A stretch of DNA of 49,699 bases from Dehalococcoidia bacterium (GCA_011170325.1 DUEX01000016.1:1-49699); one strand, 5' to 3'. Positions 1 through 10,493 are shown, counted from the stretch's first letter. The notes: generated from the sequence alone by a model not told the origin. Made by a program: numbers and translations.

Positions 1-2
1 AC

Positions 3-443
3 CCCAGGCTTAGGTCGAAGACGCTTTTTGCCACCCATTATCATGAGTTGGTAGAGCTGGCTAGTTTCTTACCTCGAGTCAAGAACTTCAATGTAGCGGT
101 GACTGAAGAAGGGGGCAAAGTCATTTTCCTGCGCAAGGTTGTCCCCGGTGGTGCTGATAAAAGCTATGGCATTCACGTGGCTCAGCTGGCAGGTCTGCCC
201 ATGTCAGTGGTGCATCGGGCTCAGGAGGTTCTGGCCGGGCTGGAAAGCAGCCATCCTCGCCGAAAGCAGTATAAGGCCGCCCGGTCTAAGAAGGCATTAG
301 CTCAGCAGCTTCCCCTCTTTGGCGACAAGTCGCCGCTGGTTGACGAAATCAGCCAGCTCGACATCGATTCCATGTCCCCCCTTGAGGCCATTAGCAAACT
401 CTATGAATTGAGGCAGAAAGCAAAAGAAACCGGTTTACGATGA
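3..443 (+). CDS. mutS: DNA mismatch repair protein MutS, C-terminal part (5' truncated by window edge)
   Basis: Frame open from position 3: ...RLRSKTLFATHYHELVELASFLPRVKNFNVAVTEEGG...GGADKSYGIHVAQLAGLP, a canonical MutS C-terminal motif. Confidence 0.95.
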   Translation, partial: PRLRSKTLFATHYHELVELASFLPRVKNFNVAVTEEGGKVIFLRKVVPGGADKSYGIHVAQLAGLPMSVVHRAQEVLAGLESSHPRRKQYKAARSKKALAQQLPLFGDKSPLVDEISQLDIDSMSPLEAISKLYELRQKAKETGLR

Positions 444-503
444 CATGAGGTCGTTTAGCCGTGCCTCTATATGGTAGATTTGAAGTAGGGAGGTAAATAT
501 GTA

Positions 504-692
504 ATGAGAAATTTCTTAGATAAAATATTGATGGGTTTCGCAGTATTGACAGTTATAATTCTGGGAGTTGTCCAATTTGTTGACTTTCAATTGTTCGAAA
601 AGCTAGCGCAGCAAGCCATTATCGGAGCCATTTGGTTTGGCTTATTTGTTGTGGTGATCAGGTCTTTTTCACAAATGTTCAGACAAAAATAG
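504..692 (+). CDS. small membrane protein, hypothetical (62 aa)
   Basis: ORF with two hydrophobic segments and an upstream purine-rich RBS-like sequence (ggaggtaaat). Confidence 0.45.
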   Translation: MRNFLDKILMGFAVLTVIILGVVQFVDFQLFEKLAQQAIIGAIWFGLFVVVIRSFSQMFRQK

Positions 693-779
693 AGGGCAAC
701 ACGTTTTGGACTGACCTGTAGGGTGGTGCATATCGAAGTATAGCACCCTCTAGAGTGAGTTTTAGATGAGGAAGAGGTT

Positions 780-935
780 ATGAGTGTCTATTGGCGAGAT
801 GTATTCATTGTTTTATTTGTGTTAATAGTCATAATCCTGGTGAACATTAATTTTGATTTGAATCTATGGTTGCGTATTCTCTCGGCAGTCGTATTTTTAG
901 TGGTAGCTTATTCACTTTGTAGCAGGAAAAAGTAG
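780..935 (+). CDS. small membrane protein, hypothetical (51 aa)
   Basis: ATG at 780, TAG at 933..935; MSVYWRDVFIVLFVLIVIILVNINFDLNLWLRILSAVVFLVVAYSLCSRKK; below the ORF-track size cutoff. Preceded by gaggaagaggtt. Confidence 0.4.
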   Translation: MSVYWRDVFIVLFVLIVIILVNINFDLNLWLRILSAVVFLVVAYSLCSRKK

Positions 936-1138
936 AGAGGCAAACCATGGAAAGCTTGCCTCCTGCTGAGGTAGGGGAGGATTGCTTGGCTTCGGCTCGC
1001 AATGACAATTAATAAGGTGTTGGCTTGAAGTGCCAGATGGAGTTCTTTGCAAAGTGCCCAGTTTTTCAGGTATCATTTTACTTGGGTAGAACGTTTCTGT
1101 TTTGCGACATGGTGTAACAGAACCAGTAGGGAGGTGAC

Positions 1139-1921
1139 TTGAAAGTGGAACTGCAAAGAATTAACGAAGCTTTGGATTCCTATATTCGGCCTCAGACGTT
1201 TCCTGTAGCCGTTAAGATGGTCGGTTCAGCGAACGAGATTCCGGAGAAAGCCAGGGTGCCGAAGCGAGATTTGGGAGTGACCATGCCGGTATGCCAGGGC
1301 ATAGCTCTGGCCCGGCGTTACGGCTGGCTGATGGCGATGGGCGAGGAGGATATGCTTTGTCCGCTCGGTGCGCTTACATTGGGTTTCGTTCCAGCTAAAG
1401 CTAAATTTCTTGATGGCAGTTTTAATGTCCCTTTCTGGGTAAAGAATCAAGAGGTAAGAGCTAAAATCAACCGAAATCTGCCGCGGCTTGAGCAAGGAAA
1501 GTATAGTCATCTTATAGCAGCGCATCTCCATCGGGCCGATTTTGAACCTCAGGTTATTGTAGTCTATGGTAATCCAGCCCAGATATCGAGATTGATACAG
1601 AGTGCTGTTTACGGAACCGGCGAGCCCGTCGCTTCCATGAGCGCAGGCGGCTTTGCCTGCGGTGGAGAGGTCACTCAAACAATCCTGACTGACCAGTGCC
1701 AGTTAATCGTAGCTGGTGGCGGTGACCGGGCCCTTGCTTTAACCCAAGACCACGAAATGAGTTTTGCTATGCCTATGAGCAAAGCGGAGGCGCTGATCGA
1801 GGGACTTGAAGGAACCCATAAGGCTGGCTTGAGGTATCCGACGCTTTCTTTCCTCACGTATCAGGCACAGTTTCCTCAAGGATTTGGCGAGCTTATGGAC
1901 TATCTGAGGCAGGGTGACTAG
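1139..1921 (+). CDS. DUF169 (COG2043-like) family protein
   Basis: 260-aa ORF with PVAVKMV...CQGIALARRYGW and a SMSAGGFACGGE region typical of DUF169 proteins; TTG start after ggaggtgact. Confidence 0.75.
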   Translation: MKVELQRINEALDSYIRPQTFPVAVKMVGSANEIPEKARVPKRDLGVTMPVCQGIALARRYGWLMAMGEEDMLCPLGALTLGFVPAKAKFLDGSFNVPFWVKNQEVRAKINRNLPRLEQGKYSHLIAAHLHRADFEPQVIVVYGNPAQISRLIQSAVYGTGEPVASMSAGGFACGGEVTQTILTDQCQLIVAGGGDRALALTQDHEMSFAMPMSKAEALIEGLEGTHKAGLRYPTLSFLTYQAQFPQGFGELMDYLRQGD

Positions 1922-1962
1922 GCTAGAGCTATCGGGCAAAAAGTGCTATAGTTTCCTCATTC

Positions 1963-3168
1963 ATGACTTCCGGGTTTAAGACTGTTGCCTCTGGCACCAT
2001 TACCTCTCCGCAAGGCTTTCTGGCAGGAGCAGTTAAAGCTGGTATAAAGAGCCAGAAGGGGCTTGATTTAGGCGTTCTTTATTCCGAGGTGCCCTGTGCA
2101 GCTGCTGGTGTGTTTACTGCCAATGCAATTAAGGCAGCTCCAGTAATTTTGTCCCAAAGGCATTTACATGGTAGAAGTGCCCGGGCGATTGTAGTTAATT
2201 CAGGCTGTGCCAATGCTTGTACTGGTGACTCTGGGGTGGCCGATGCTGAGGAGATGGCAAGTTTGGTGGCTGAGAAGCTGGGGCTATCGCTGGAAGATGT
2301 TCTGGTTGCCAGTACCGGTGTGATTGGCGTGTCGTTGCCTATGGAACGGGTTCGAGCTAGTATTCCTCAGATTAGGATTACCAGGGACGGTGGACATGAG
2401 TTAGCCGCGGCGATGATGACTACGGATACTTTCGCCAAGGAGATAGCTGTATTTGTCGGAGCGGAGCCAGGTGGGTTTACCATCGGCGGTGTAGCCAAAG
2501 GAGCTGGCATGATACATCCCAATATGGCTACCATGCTCTGTTTCTTGGCTACCGATGCGGCTGTAGATGCTGATTTCCTGCAGTTGGCATTACAAGAAGC
2601 CGTGGATGCTTCTTCTAATATGATTACTATCGATGGTGATACTAGCCCCAGCGATATGGCGGTGATTTTGGCTAATGGCCTAGCCGGGAATGAAGTCATT
2701 AATGATAGCAACGGTGGAGCCTTTCACAAGGCTTTAGGTGAAGTTTGTCTTTATCTGGCCAAGTGTATTGCCCGAGATGGTGAAGGAGCGACTAAGCTTA
2801 TTGAGGTTACTATAGATGGAGCTCTCATGGAAACTGAGGCTCGCTTGGCAGCTCGTACCATAGCTGGCTCTCCATTGGTTAAGGCAGCCATACATGGTAG
2901 TGACCCTAACTGGGGACGGATTGTGGCGGCACTTGGTCGGAGTGGAGCACAAGTAATTGAGACAAAGTTAGACCTTTATTTGAATAATGTCTGTGTTATG
3001 AGGCAAGGCAATCCCGTGCCTTTTGATAAAAAGAAATTAAGGATTAGTCTGGCTGGTAAGGAAGTGTTCTTGAGATTGCATCTTAACCTTGGTGAAGATA
3101 GGGCTACTGCCTGGGGGTGTGACCTGTCTGAAGAATATGTTACTATTAATAGCGCTTATACGACTTAG
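1963..3168 (+). CDS. argJ: bifunctional glutamate N-acetyltransferase / amino-acid N-acetyltransferase ArgJ
   Basis: [55 protein letters not shown] motifs. Confidence 0.95.
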   Translation: MTSGFKTVASGTITSPQGFLAGAVKAGIKSQKGLDLGVLYSEVPCAAAGVFTANAIKAAPVILSQRHLHGRSARAIVVNSGCANACTGDSGVADAEEMASLVAEKLGLSLEDVLVASTGVIGVSLPMERVRASIPQIRITRDGGHELAAAMMTTDTFAKEIAVFVGAEPGGFTIGGVAKGAGMIHPNMATMLCFLATDAAVDADFLQLALQEAVDASSNMITIDGDTSPSDMAVILANGLAGNEVINDSNGGAFHKALGEVCLYLAKCIARDGEGATKLIEVTIDGALMETEARLAARTIAGSPLVKAAIHGSDPNWGRIVAALGRSGAQVIETKLDLYLNNVCVMRQGNPVPFDKKKLRISLAGKEVFLRLHLNLGEDRATAWGCDLSEEYVTINSAYTT

Positions 3169-3237
3169 TTGGGACATTAAGCTCAAAACAGAACTGATAA
3201 GTGACCTTTCATAAACTATATATATTTAATGTAAGAG

Positions 3238-4014
3238 ATGAAAACTATTGTCATTAAGATTGGTGGTAGCACTCTGGGCAACAGTGACACCACAGTTGAG
3301 GATTTAGTGATGCTCCAGAAGAGAGGCATACCGATGGTGGTAGTTCACGGCGGTGCTCAAACGGTGTCTGACTGGCTTGGTCGACTGGGCATCTCTACTA
3401 GCTTTATTAGAGGTTTAAGGGTAACCGATTTAGAGAGTTTGAGGGTGGTTACAGCGATACTGGCCGGGCTGGTTAATAAGGAGTTGGTATCAGCCATCTG
3501 GCGTTTGGGAGGCAAGGCCATAGGTTTAAGCGGTGCTGATGGTGGTTTGATTCAGGCGAGGAATAAAACTCCCGATTTGGGGTATACGGGTGAAGAATTA
3601 GAAATTGATGCGGCTTTGTTGGATATATTGCTAAAGACAGGCTATATTCCAGTGGTGGCGCCGATAAGCCTTAGTTTATCGGAGAAGCTGCGCCAGGATA
3701 CGAATTTACTCAATGTTAACGGGGATACTGCTGCTGGTGAAATAGCTGCAGCTTTGAATGCGGAGAAGCTTATTTTCCTTACCGATGTGCCCGGTCTTTA
3801 TGACAGCTCCAAAAACTTGGTTCATAGGCTGAGCCTAGATGATGCCAAGGCACTGGTTGCCTCCGGTACAGCTTCAGGTGGTATGGCTACGAAGATCGAT
3901 GCTTGCCTTAGAGCCTTGACCAAGGTGAGGCTAAGCCGAATTATTGATGGTAGGATACCTCATGCCTTGATTGATGAGATTGAGGGCGAGGGAAATGGGA
4001 CAACAATTGCTTAG
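3238..4014 (+). CDS. argB: acetylglutamate kinase
   Basis: IKIGGST, VVHGGAQ, NVNGDTAAGEIAAALNAEKLIFLTDVPGL motifs. Confidence 0.93.
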   Translation: MKTIVIKIGGSTLGNSDTTVEDLVMLQKRGIPMVVVHGGAQTVSDWLGRLGISTSFIRGLRVTDLESLRVVTAILAGLVNKELVSAIWRLGGKAIGLSGADGGLIQARNKTPDLGYTGEELEIDAALLDILLKTGYIPVVAPISLSLSEKLRQDTNLLNVNGDTAAGEIAAALNAEKLIFLTDVPGLYDSSKNLVHRLSLDDAKALVASGTASGGMATKIDACLRALTKVRLSRIIDGRIPHALIDEIEGEGNGTTIA

Positions 4015-4018
4015 CAAG

Positions 4019-5203
4019 ATGGAGAATTGGCAGGAACTTGAACAAAAGCTGTTTATGAGGACGGCGAAGCGGTTACCGGTAACATTGGTTCGTGGTCAAG
4101 GAGCCAGGGTTTGGGATGCCGAAGGCAAAGAATATCTCGATTTTGTTGGCGGTTGGGCAGTGAATAGTTTGGGACATTGCCATCCGGTAATAGTCAGGGC
4201 ATTGACGGAACAGGCTCAGCTTCTCATTCAGGCGTCAAATCAATTTTATACTGTTCCTCAAGTACAACTAGCTGAGCTGCTAGTTGCCAAAAGCTGTCTT
4301 GACAGGGTCTTTTTTTGTAACAGCGGCGCCGAGGCTAATGAAGGGGCAGTGAAACTAGCCCGAAGATATGGCAAACTTCATCTTGGTGGGGCTTATGAGA
4401 TAATCACCGCCCGTGAGTCCTTTCATGGCCGGACTTTAGCTATGGTGGCGGCTACAGGTCAAGATAAGTTTCAAGAACCTTATATTCCTTTGCCAAATGG
4501 CTTTGTTAATGTAAATTACAATGATATTGAGACAATTAAAGCGGCGACTAGCACTCAGACTTGTGCTGTAATGGTGGAGCCTATTCAGGGTGAGGGTGGG
4601 GTCAATGTGCCGGACGATAACTATCTTAAGAAGATACGGGCTTGGTGTAATGAGAAGGGCATTCTTTTGGTTCTTGATGAGATTCAGACTGGTATTGGCC
4701 GAACTGGAACGCTGTTCGCCTATGAACAATTTGGTGTTGAGCCAGATATAATGGCTCTGGCTAAGGGATTAGGCAGCGGCGTGCCTATCGGGGCTCTTTT
4801 GGCTGAGGAGCGGGCTTCAGTTTTTGCTCCCGGTGAGCATGGCTCTACTTTTGGTGGTAACCCCTTGGTTTGTATGACTAGTCTGGCGGCTCTGAAATTC
4901 ATTATCGATAATGAAATACCAGAAAAGGTTAGACAGGTGGGGCAGTATTTTGTGGGTGGTTTGGAAAAGCTGAAGGCAAGGTTCGAATTTATCGCTGAAG
5001 TAAGAGGTCGCGGGCTGTTATTAGCTCTGGGCTTTACTAGTGATATAGCTGAGGAGCTGGTACTGGCTTGCCTGGAGAAGGGCTTGCTGGTTAATCAGGT
5101 GAAGCCCAATGCTTTGCGGTTCATGCCACCGCTTATTATCACTGAGAGAGATGTCGACGAAGCACTGGGCATCTTGGGAGAAGTTTTCAGTCGGAGGTTA
5201 TAG
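4019..5203 (+). CDS. argD: acetylornithine/LysW-type aminotransferase
   Basis: FCNSGAEANEGAVKLARRYG, VLDEIQTGIGRTG, HGSTFGGNPL; the ATG at 4019 is a more plausible start than the ORF-track 3971, which lies inside argB. Confidence 0.93.
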   Translation: MENWQELEQKLFMRTAKRLPVTLVRGQGARVWDAEGKEYLDFVGGWAVNSLGHCHPVIVRALTEQAQLLIQASNQFYTVPQVQLAELLVAKSCLDRVFFCNSGAEANEGAVKLARRYGKLHLGGAYEIITARESFHGRTLAMVAATGQDKFQEPYIPLPNGFVNVNYNDIETIKAATSTQTCAVMVEPIQGEGGVNVPDDNYLKKIRAWCNEKGILLVLDEIQTGIGRTGTLFAYEQFGVEPDIMALAKGLGSGVPIGALLAEERASVFAPGEHGSTFGGNPLVCMTSLAALKFIIDNEIPEKVRQVGQYFVGGLEKLKARFEFIAEVRGRGLLLALGFTSDIAEELVLACLEKGLLVNQVKPNALRFMPPLIITERDVDEALGILGEVFSRRL

Positions 5204-5205
5204 GA

Positions 5206-6447
5206 ATGTCAGATAAGGTGGTACTGGCTTATAGCGGTGGTTTAGATACTTCAGTAGCTATAAAATGGTTGGCTGATAAATATGATATGGAGGTTATCGC
5301 TCTTACCGCAGATATAGGTGGCGTTGGTGATCTCCCAGCAATTCAACAGAAAGCGCTGAAAGTGGGAGCAGTCAAGGCACTAACACTGGATACCAAAGAA
5401 CTTTTTGTTGATTCCTTCGTCTTCCCAGCTCTTCAAGCTGATGCCCTTTATGAGGGGCAGTATCCTTTGGCTACAGCCCTCGGCCGTCCTCTTATGGCTA
5501 AGCTACTGGTGGATGCAGCCAGGAGCGAAGGAGCTATTGCCGTAGCCCATGGCTCTACAGGCAAAGGTAATGACCAGGTTCGTTTCGATGTAAGTATTGT
5601 TGCTCTAGCTCCAGAGCTCAGGATTGTAGCACCAGCACGTGAGTGGGGTATGACCCGAGAAGAGACAATCGCCTATGCTGAGGGGCATGGTATTCCGGTG
5701 CCAATTACAGCTGCTAGCCCTTATTCTATAGATGAGAATCTCTGGGGGAGGAGTATAGAGTGTGGGGTTCTGGAGGACCCATGGGCTGAGCCTCCGGAGG
5801 AGATTTTTGCCTGGACGAAATCTCCTGCAACAACTCCTGATGTACCTGACTATGCAGAGATTGGTTTTGAAAAAGGAATCCCAATTAGCCTTGATGGTAA
5901 GAAATTGGATGGTGTTGCCCTTATTCAGCAGCTTAATGAGCTAGCTGGTAAGCACGGTGTAGGTAGAATTGACCATGTAGAAAGTAGGTTGGTGGGAATA
6001 AAATCGAGAGAGATTTATGAAGCCCCAGCAGCTACGGTGCTGCTTAAAGCCCATCAGGCTCTAGAAGCTATGACTTTGTCTCGGCATCAACTCCGCTTCA
6101 AGGAGAAAGTAGCTAGTGAATATGCTGACATTATTTATAATGGGCTGTGGTTTACCGCATTGCGTCAGGATTTAGCTGCCTATGTGGAGAGCTCCCAAAG
6201 GCATGTTGTCGGGACAGTAAAAGTCAAGCTTTTTAAAGGGAATTGTTCGGTAGTTGGTAGAAAATCCCCCGCCTCTCTTTACGACTATAGCCTAGCTACT
6301 TATGACAAAGGTGACGTCTTTGACCAGCAGGCCTCCCCTGGTTTCATTCACATCTGGGGGTTGCCAGTAAAAATCCAGGCACGGGTGCAAGGTAGCGGCA
6401 ATCGGGATATGAATAAGAAGAAGCCGAAGGACGAACTTGATACTTAA
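5206..6447 (+). CDS. argG: argininosuccinate synthase
   Basis: VVLAYSGGLDTSVAIKWL, HGSTGKGNDQVRF, SPYSIDENLWGRSIE motifs. Confidence 0.97.
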   Translation: MSDKVVLAYSGGLDTSVAIKWLADKYDMEVIALTADIGGVGDLPAIQQKALKVGAVKALTLDTKELFVDSFVFPALQADALYEGQYPLATALGRPLMAKLLVDAARSEGAIAVAHGSTGKGNDQVRFDVSIVALAPELRIVAPAREWGMTREETIAYAEGHGIPVPITAASPYSIDENLWGRSIECGVLEDPWAEPPEEIFAWTKSPATTPDVPDYAEIGFEKGIPISLDGKKLDGVALIQQLNELAGKHGVGRIDHVESRLVGIKSREIYEAPAATVLLKAHQALEAMTLSRHQLRFKEKVASEYADIIYNGLWFTALRQDLAAYVESSQRHVVGTVKVKLFKGNCSVVGRKSPASLYDYSLATYDKGDVFDQQASPGFIHIWGLPVKIQARVQGSGNRDMNKKKPKDELDT

Positions 6448-6506
6448 GAGACAGTAAGCAATGTAGCTATTTCGTTTGTAGGCTGGTGGGTTGAAGGATT
6501 GTAGTT

Positions 6507-7913
6507 ATGAGCGACAAAAGAGGAGAACGCTTGCGTAGCCGATTTAGTAAGGGAATCAATAAGTTAGCCGGGCAATATGTTGCTTCCATTTCCTTTGACT
6601 GGCGATTGTACCGGCAGGATATTGCCGGAAGTATTGCTCATGCTCAGATGCTGGCTAAACAAGGCATAATATCAGAAAGAGATGCTGAGCTCATCACCTC
6701 AGGCCTTGTCTCTATTCGTGATGAGATTGAGCAAGGGAAACTTGAGTTCAAGTCCGAGCTTGAGGACATACACATGAATATCGAAAATAGGCTATTTGAA
6801 AAAATAGGTGACGTGGCAGGCAAACTGCATACCGCTCGTTCCAGAAACGACCAGGTAGCTTTAGACCTGCGCCTTTTTGTGAAGGAAGCGATCTCAGAAG
6901 CTGTTAGCAAACTAAGAAAATTTCAACGGGTTCTGTTGGATGTTGCTGAAGGTAATAGAAATGTTGTTATGCCTGGATATACCCATCTCCAGCCGGCTCA
7001 GCCAATTCTTTTTGCCCATCATCTTCTGGCTTATTTTGAAATGTTCCAGCGGGATATAGAAAGATTTCAAGATTGTTTGAAACGCGTTGATGTCTTGCCA
7101 CTAGGCAGTGGAGCCTTAGCTGGAGTAGCTTATCCTATTGACCGTGATTTTGTAGCTAGGAGGCTGGGCTTCAGTCAGGTGAGCACCAATAGCCTTGATG
7201 CTGTTTCTGACCGTGATTTTGTGGTTGAATATGAGGCGGCTGCTGCTGTAACTATGATGCATTTGTCTCGGCTGGCGGAGGAGACAGTCCTGTGGTCTTC
7301 AGCCGAGTTTGATTTTGTGGAGATTGACGAAGCATATGCTACCAGCAGTAGTATTATGCCACAAAAGAAAAATCCGGATGTGGCAGAATTGACTAGAGGC
7401 AAAACAGGCAGGGTCTATGGTCACCTCATGAGCCTTTTGACTGTGATGAAAGGTTTACCCTTGGCTTATAATCGGGATATGCAAGAAGACAAGGAAGGGC
7501 TTGTGGATACTGTAGATACGCTCCTTTCCAGTTTAGAGGTGTTTGCTGGGCTGGTAAGGACGGTGAAAGTCAATGCTGCCCGAATACGTGATGTTACGGC
7601 AGGCAGTTATATCTTGGCTACCGACCTGGCTGACTACTTGGTAAAAAGGGGATTGCCTTTCCGCCAAGCGCATAATGTTGTAGGTAAGCTGGTGCAATAC
7701 GCTATTAGTAAAGGTAAGGGCTTTGAGGAGCTAAGCTTGGAGGAATATCGCAATTCCTCGCCTCTCTTTACTGAGGATGTATATGCTATTACTGTGGAAG
7801 CCTCAATTGCGGCTCGGAATGCTATCGGTGGTACTGCTCCGGAGCAGGTGGCAGTAGCCTTAACCCGGGCCAGAGAAATCGTTGGAGTAGAAGATGAAAA
7901 GCAAGCGGATTAA
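6507..7913 (+). CDS. argH: argininosuccinate lyase
   Basis: HTARSRNDQVALDLRL, GYTHLQPAQP, SSSIMPQKKNPDVAEL motifs. Confidence 0.97.
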   Translation: MSDKRGERLRSRFSKGINKLAGQYVASISFDWRLYRQDIAGSIAHAQMLAKQGIISERDAELITSGLVSIRDEIEQGKLEFKSELEDIHMNIENRLFEKIGDVAGKLHTARSRNDQVALDLRLFVKEAISEAVSKLRKFQRVLLDVAEGNRNVVMPGYTHLQPAQPILFAHHLLAYFEMFQRDIERFQDCLKRVDVLPLGSGALAGVAYPIDRDFVARRLGFSQVSTNSLDAVSDRDFVVEYEAAAAVTMMHLSRLAEETVLWSSAEFDFVEIDEAYATSSSIMPQKKNPDVAELTRGKTGRVYGHLMSLLTVMKGLPLAYNRDMQEDKEGLVDTVDTLLSSLEVFAGLVRTVKVNAARIRDVTAGSYILATDLADYLVKRGLPFRQAHNVVGKLVQYAISKGKGFEELSLEEYRNSSPLFTEDVYAITVEASIAARNAIGGTAPEQVAVALTRAREIVGVEDEKQAD

Positions 7914-8571
7914 ACTAGCGCCGTCAGTTCTTTCTGCTGACTTCAGCCGTCTTGGCGAGCAAGTCGCTGAGGTGACCAAAGCTGGTGCTGACTATATTCA
8001 TGTCGATGTCATGGATGGGCATTTCGTACCTAATATCAGTATCGGGGCTCCAGTGGTGGCATCTCTTCGTTCTTGGACTAATCTGCCTCTAGATGTGCAC
8101 TTGATGATTGAGCGACCAGAGGTCCATATTTCGCAGTTTGCTGAGGCTGGAGCCGATATTATCACGGTTCATGTTGAGGTTTGCCAGCATCTTCACCGCT
8201 TGGTTGAGGCAATAAAGGGGTTGGGGGTTAAGGCAGGGGTATCATTGAATCCAGCCACTCCACTGGGTTCATTGGACGAGATTCTGCCTCTCCTTGATTT
8301 GGTATTGGTCATGACTGTCAATCCTGGATTTGGTGGTCAAGCCTTCATAGAAAGTATGGTAGATAAAATAAGTCGGCTGCGAGAGATGCTGGATGATAGG
8401 CAAGCCAAGGCGGAGTTAGAGGTTGATGGTGGTATCACTGCTAGTGTAGCTCCAAGAGTAGCTCAAGCTGGAGCTGAGGTTCTAGTTGCTGGAGCTGCAA
8501 TTTTTAACTCTAAGCAGAGTGCTGGTGAAGCATTACATGAGATGAGGAGAGCGCTTGATTTAGCGGGCTAG
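7894..8571 (+). CDS. rpe: ribulose-phosphate 3-epimerase
   Basis: APSVLSADFSRLGEQ, HVDVMDGHFVPNISIG, VNPGFGGQAFI motifs. Confidence 0.95.
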   Translation: MKSKRIKLAPSVLSADFSRLGEQVAEVTKAGADYIHVDVMDGHFVPNISIGAPVVASLRSWTNLPLDVHLMIERPEVHISQFAEAGADIITVHVEVCQHLHRLVEAIKGLGVKAGVSLNPATPLGSLDEILPLLDLVLVMTVNPGFGGQAFIESMVDKISRLREMLDDRQAKAELEVDGGITASVAPRVAQAGAEVLVAGAAIFNSKQSAGEALHEMRRALDLAG

Positions 8572-8748
8572 TTTGTGTTGGCTACGTAGGCAACGGGTAC
8601 ACAAATTAAGCCGTTTGGGTTTGCCATTGACGATAATCATGGCTGGCTGAATATTGGGCAGCCAACGGCGCCTAGTATACTGCTTAGAATGGCTTACCTG
8701 ATTACCATATTGAACTGTTTTTCCACAGAGATCGCATTTCCTAGCCAA
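8560..8748 (-). CDS. rpmB: 50S ribosomal protein L28
   Basis: MARKCDLCGKTVQYGNQVSHSKQYTRRRWLPNIQ...CTRCLRS; Cys-rich L28. Confidence 0.95.
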   Translation of the reverse strand: MARKCDLCGKTVQYGNQVSHSKQYTRRRWLPNIQPAMIIVNGKPKRLNLCTRCLRSQHKLAR

Positions 8749-8834
8749 GTTTCTTAGACTCCTTCGCCATAAACTAAATTTGACAAAAGTAGTAAAATAA
8801 TACCACGTTTGCTAAATTAAGCAAAGGGGTGGAG

Positions 8835-10472
8835 ATGAAACAAGTCTTTTCTTGTAGCGGTCAAGAATTGCTAGATATGATGGCTGTTGGTAGTAGCTGG
8901 TTGGAGAAGAGTGCTCCGGATATCAATGCTATAAATGTTTTTCCAGTGCCTGATGGTGACACCGGGACTAACATGCTTCTTACCATGCGCTCAGTTATGG
9001 AAGAAGCTGACCGAGCTTCAGACGATAGTGTCTCAGCGGTGGCTAAAGCGATGGCTTACGGTGCTTTGATGGGGGCTCGAGGAAATTCAGGGGTAATTTT
9101 GTCTCAAATTTTTCGTGGCTTGGCTAAGGGGCTTGAGGGGAAAGAATCCTTTGATGGAAAAGATTGGGCAGAGGCATTGGTTCAAGCGTCACATGCTGCC
9201 TATCAGGGATTATCTCAACCTGTAGAGGGTACTATCCTGACAGTGATTCGGGATGTGTCTACGTCTGCTGAAGCGGCTGCTCAAGCTAATCCCGCGGATT
9301 TAACTTGTGTAGCTGAAGCTGCAGTGGAGGCAGCTAAAAATTCGGTGGCTAGAACTCCTCTTTTGCTACCTGTGTTGCGTGAGGCCGGGGTGGTAGATGC
9401 TGGAGGACAAGGTTTGTACGTATTACTGGAGGGAGCCCTTCATTACTTGAGGGGAGAGACGGAGGAGATGCAATACCGGAAACCACAGATGGTTACTGCT
9501 GATTTGCCTCTGAGTTCTAAAGCAGCTCAGCTTGTGGCTGAGCCAGAGGAGCCTTATGGTTATTGCACCAATTTCTTGGTCGAAGGCCAGAAACTTAATC
9601 CAGACAAAATTAGACACAGGTTAGAAGGGAAGGGACAATCTCTTATTGTTACTGGTGATGATACCAATGTTCGGGTTCATATCCATACTTATGACCCCGG
9701 TGCCATCCTCAAATACGTCATTTCCTTAGGCACCTTGCATCAGATACAAATTCAGAATATGGATGACCAACATGTGGGCTTTGTAGAGATGCAGCAAGAG
9801 AGGCTGCCAACGGCGGACATAGCTGTAGTAGCCGTAGCCTCTGGGAGCGGGCTGAGGGAAGTTTTCCAGAGCCTGGGAGTCGCAGCCGTGGTTCCCGGTG
9901 GACAAACAATGAATCCCAGCGTTCGGGAAGTGCTCCAGACAGTGGAATCGGTGCCATCTCAGAAAGTTATTCTGCTGCCCAATAATAAGAATATCATCCT
10001 TACCGCTTCTCAAGTCCAGCCGCTAACAGATAAAGAAGTAGTTGTGGTACCAACTAAAACTATTCCTCAGGGGATAGCTGCCCTCCTTTCCTTCAGCTAC
10101 GAAGGAGCTTTGGAAGAGGCTGCTCAGGCTATGGAGGAAGCTATAGCCACGGTGAAAACTGTGGAAGTCACTAAGGCAGTGCGTAGTACTCAGATAAAAG
10201 GCTTGAAGGTAAGGAAAGGGCAGGCTATTGGCATTGTCGATGATGAGGATTTGGTAGCTGCTGGTGATAGCATTACCGATGTTCTCTTTGAAGCTCTTGA
10301 TAAAGTAGGCATTGAATCGGTTGAGGTGGTGACTCTATATTATGGTGCTGATGTTGAGGCGGCTCAGGCAGAGGAGATAATTCAGGAAATCGGCAATAAG
10401 TATCCTGAAAAGCAAGTGGAGCTAATTCGCGGTGGTCAACCTCACTATAACTATATAGTTTCCTTGGAATGA
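8835..10472 (+). CDS. DAK2 domain / DhaL-like fatty acid kinase catalytic subunit (FakA-like)
   Basis: NVFPVPDGDTGTNMLLTM, GARGNSGVILSQIFRG; followed by a DegV-family gene. ATG at 8835 (GTG at 8829 possible). Confidence 0.88.
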   Translation: MKQVFSCSGQELLDMMAVGSSWLEKSAPDINAINVFPVPDGDTGTNMLLTMRSVMEEADRASDDSVSAVAKAMAYGALMGARGNSGVILSQIFRGLAKGLEGKESFDGKDWAEALVQASHAAYQGLSQPVEGTILTVIRDVSTSAEAAAQANPADLTCVAEAAVEAAKNSVARTPLLLPVLREAGVVDAGGQGLYVLLEGALHYLRGETEEMQYRKPQMVTADLPLSSKAAQLVAEPEEPYGYCTNFLVEGQKLNPDKIRHRLEGKGQSLIVTGDDTNVRVHIHTYDPGAILKYVISLGTLHQIQIQNMDDQHVGFVEMQQERLPTADIAVVAVASGSGLREVFQSLGVAAVVPGGQTMNPSVREVLQTVESVPSQKVILLPNNKNIILTASQVQPLTDKEVVVVPTKTIPQGIAALLSFSYEGALEEAAQAMEEAIATVKTVEVTKAVRSTQIKGLKVRKGQAIGIVDDEDLVAAGDSITDVLFEALDKVGIESVEVVTLYYGADVEAAQAEEIIQEIGNKYPEKQVELIRGGQPHYNYIVSLE

Positions 10473-10493
10473 TGATTTTGGAGGTGCTCTGTT

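Noticed and set aside
1226-1678. Long antisense ORFs (e.g. 1226..1678 -, 27528..28166 -, 35017..35577 +, 2367..2711 -)
   Set aside because: They lie entirely opposite strongly supported genes, with no recognisable domains.
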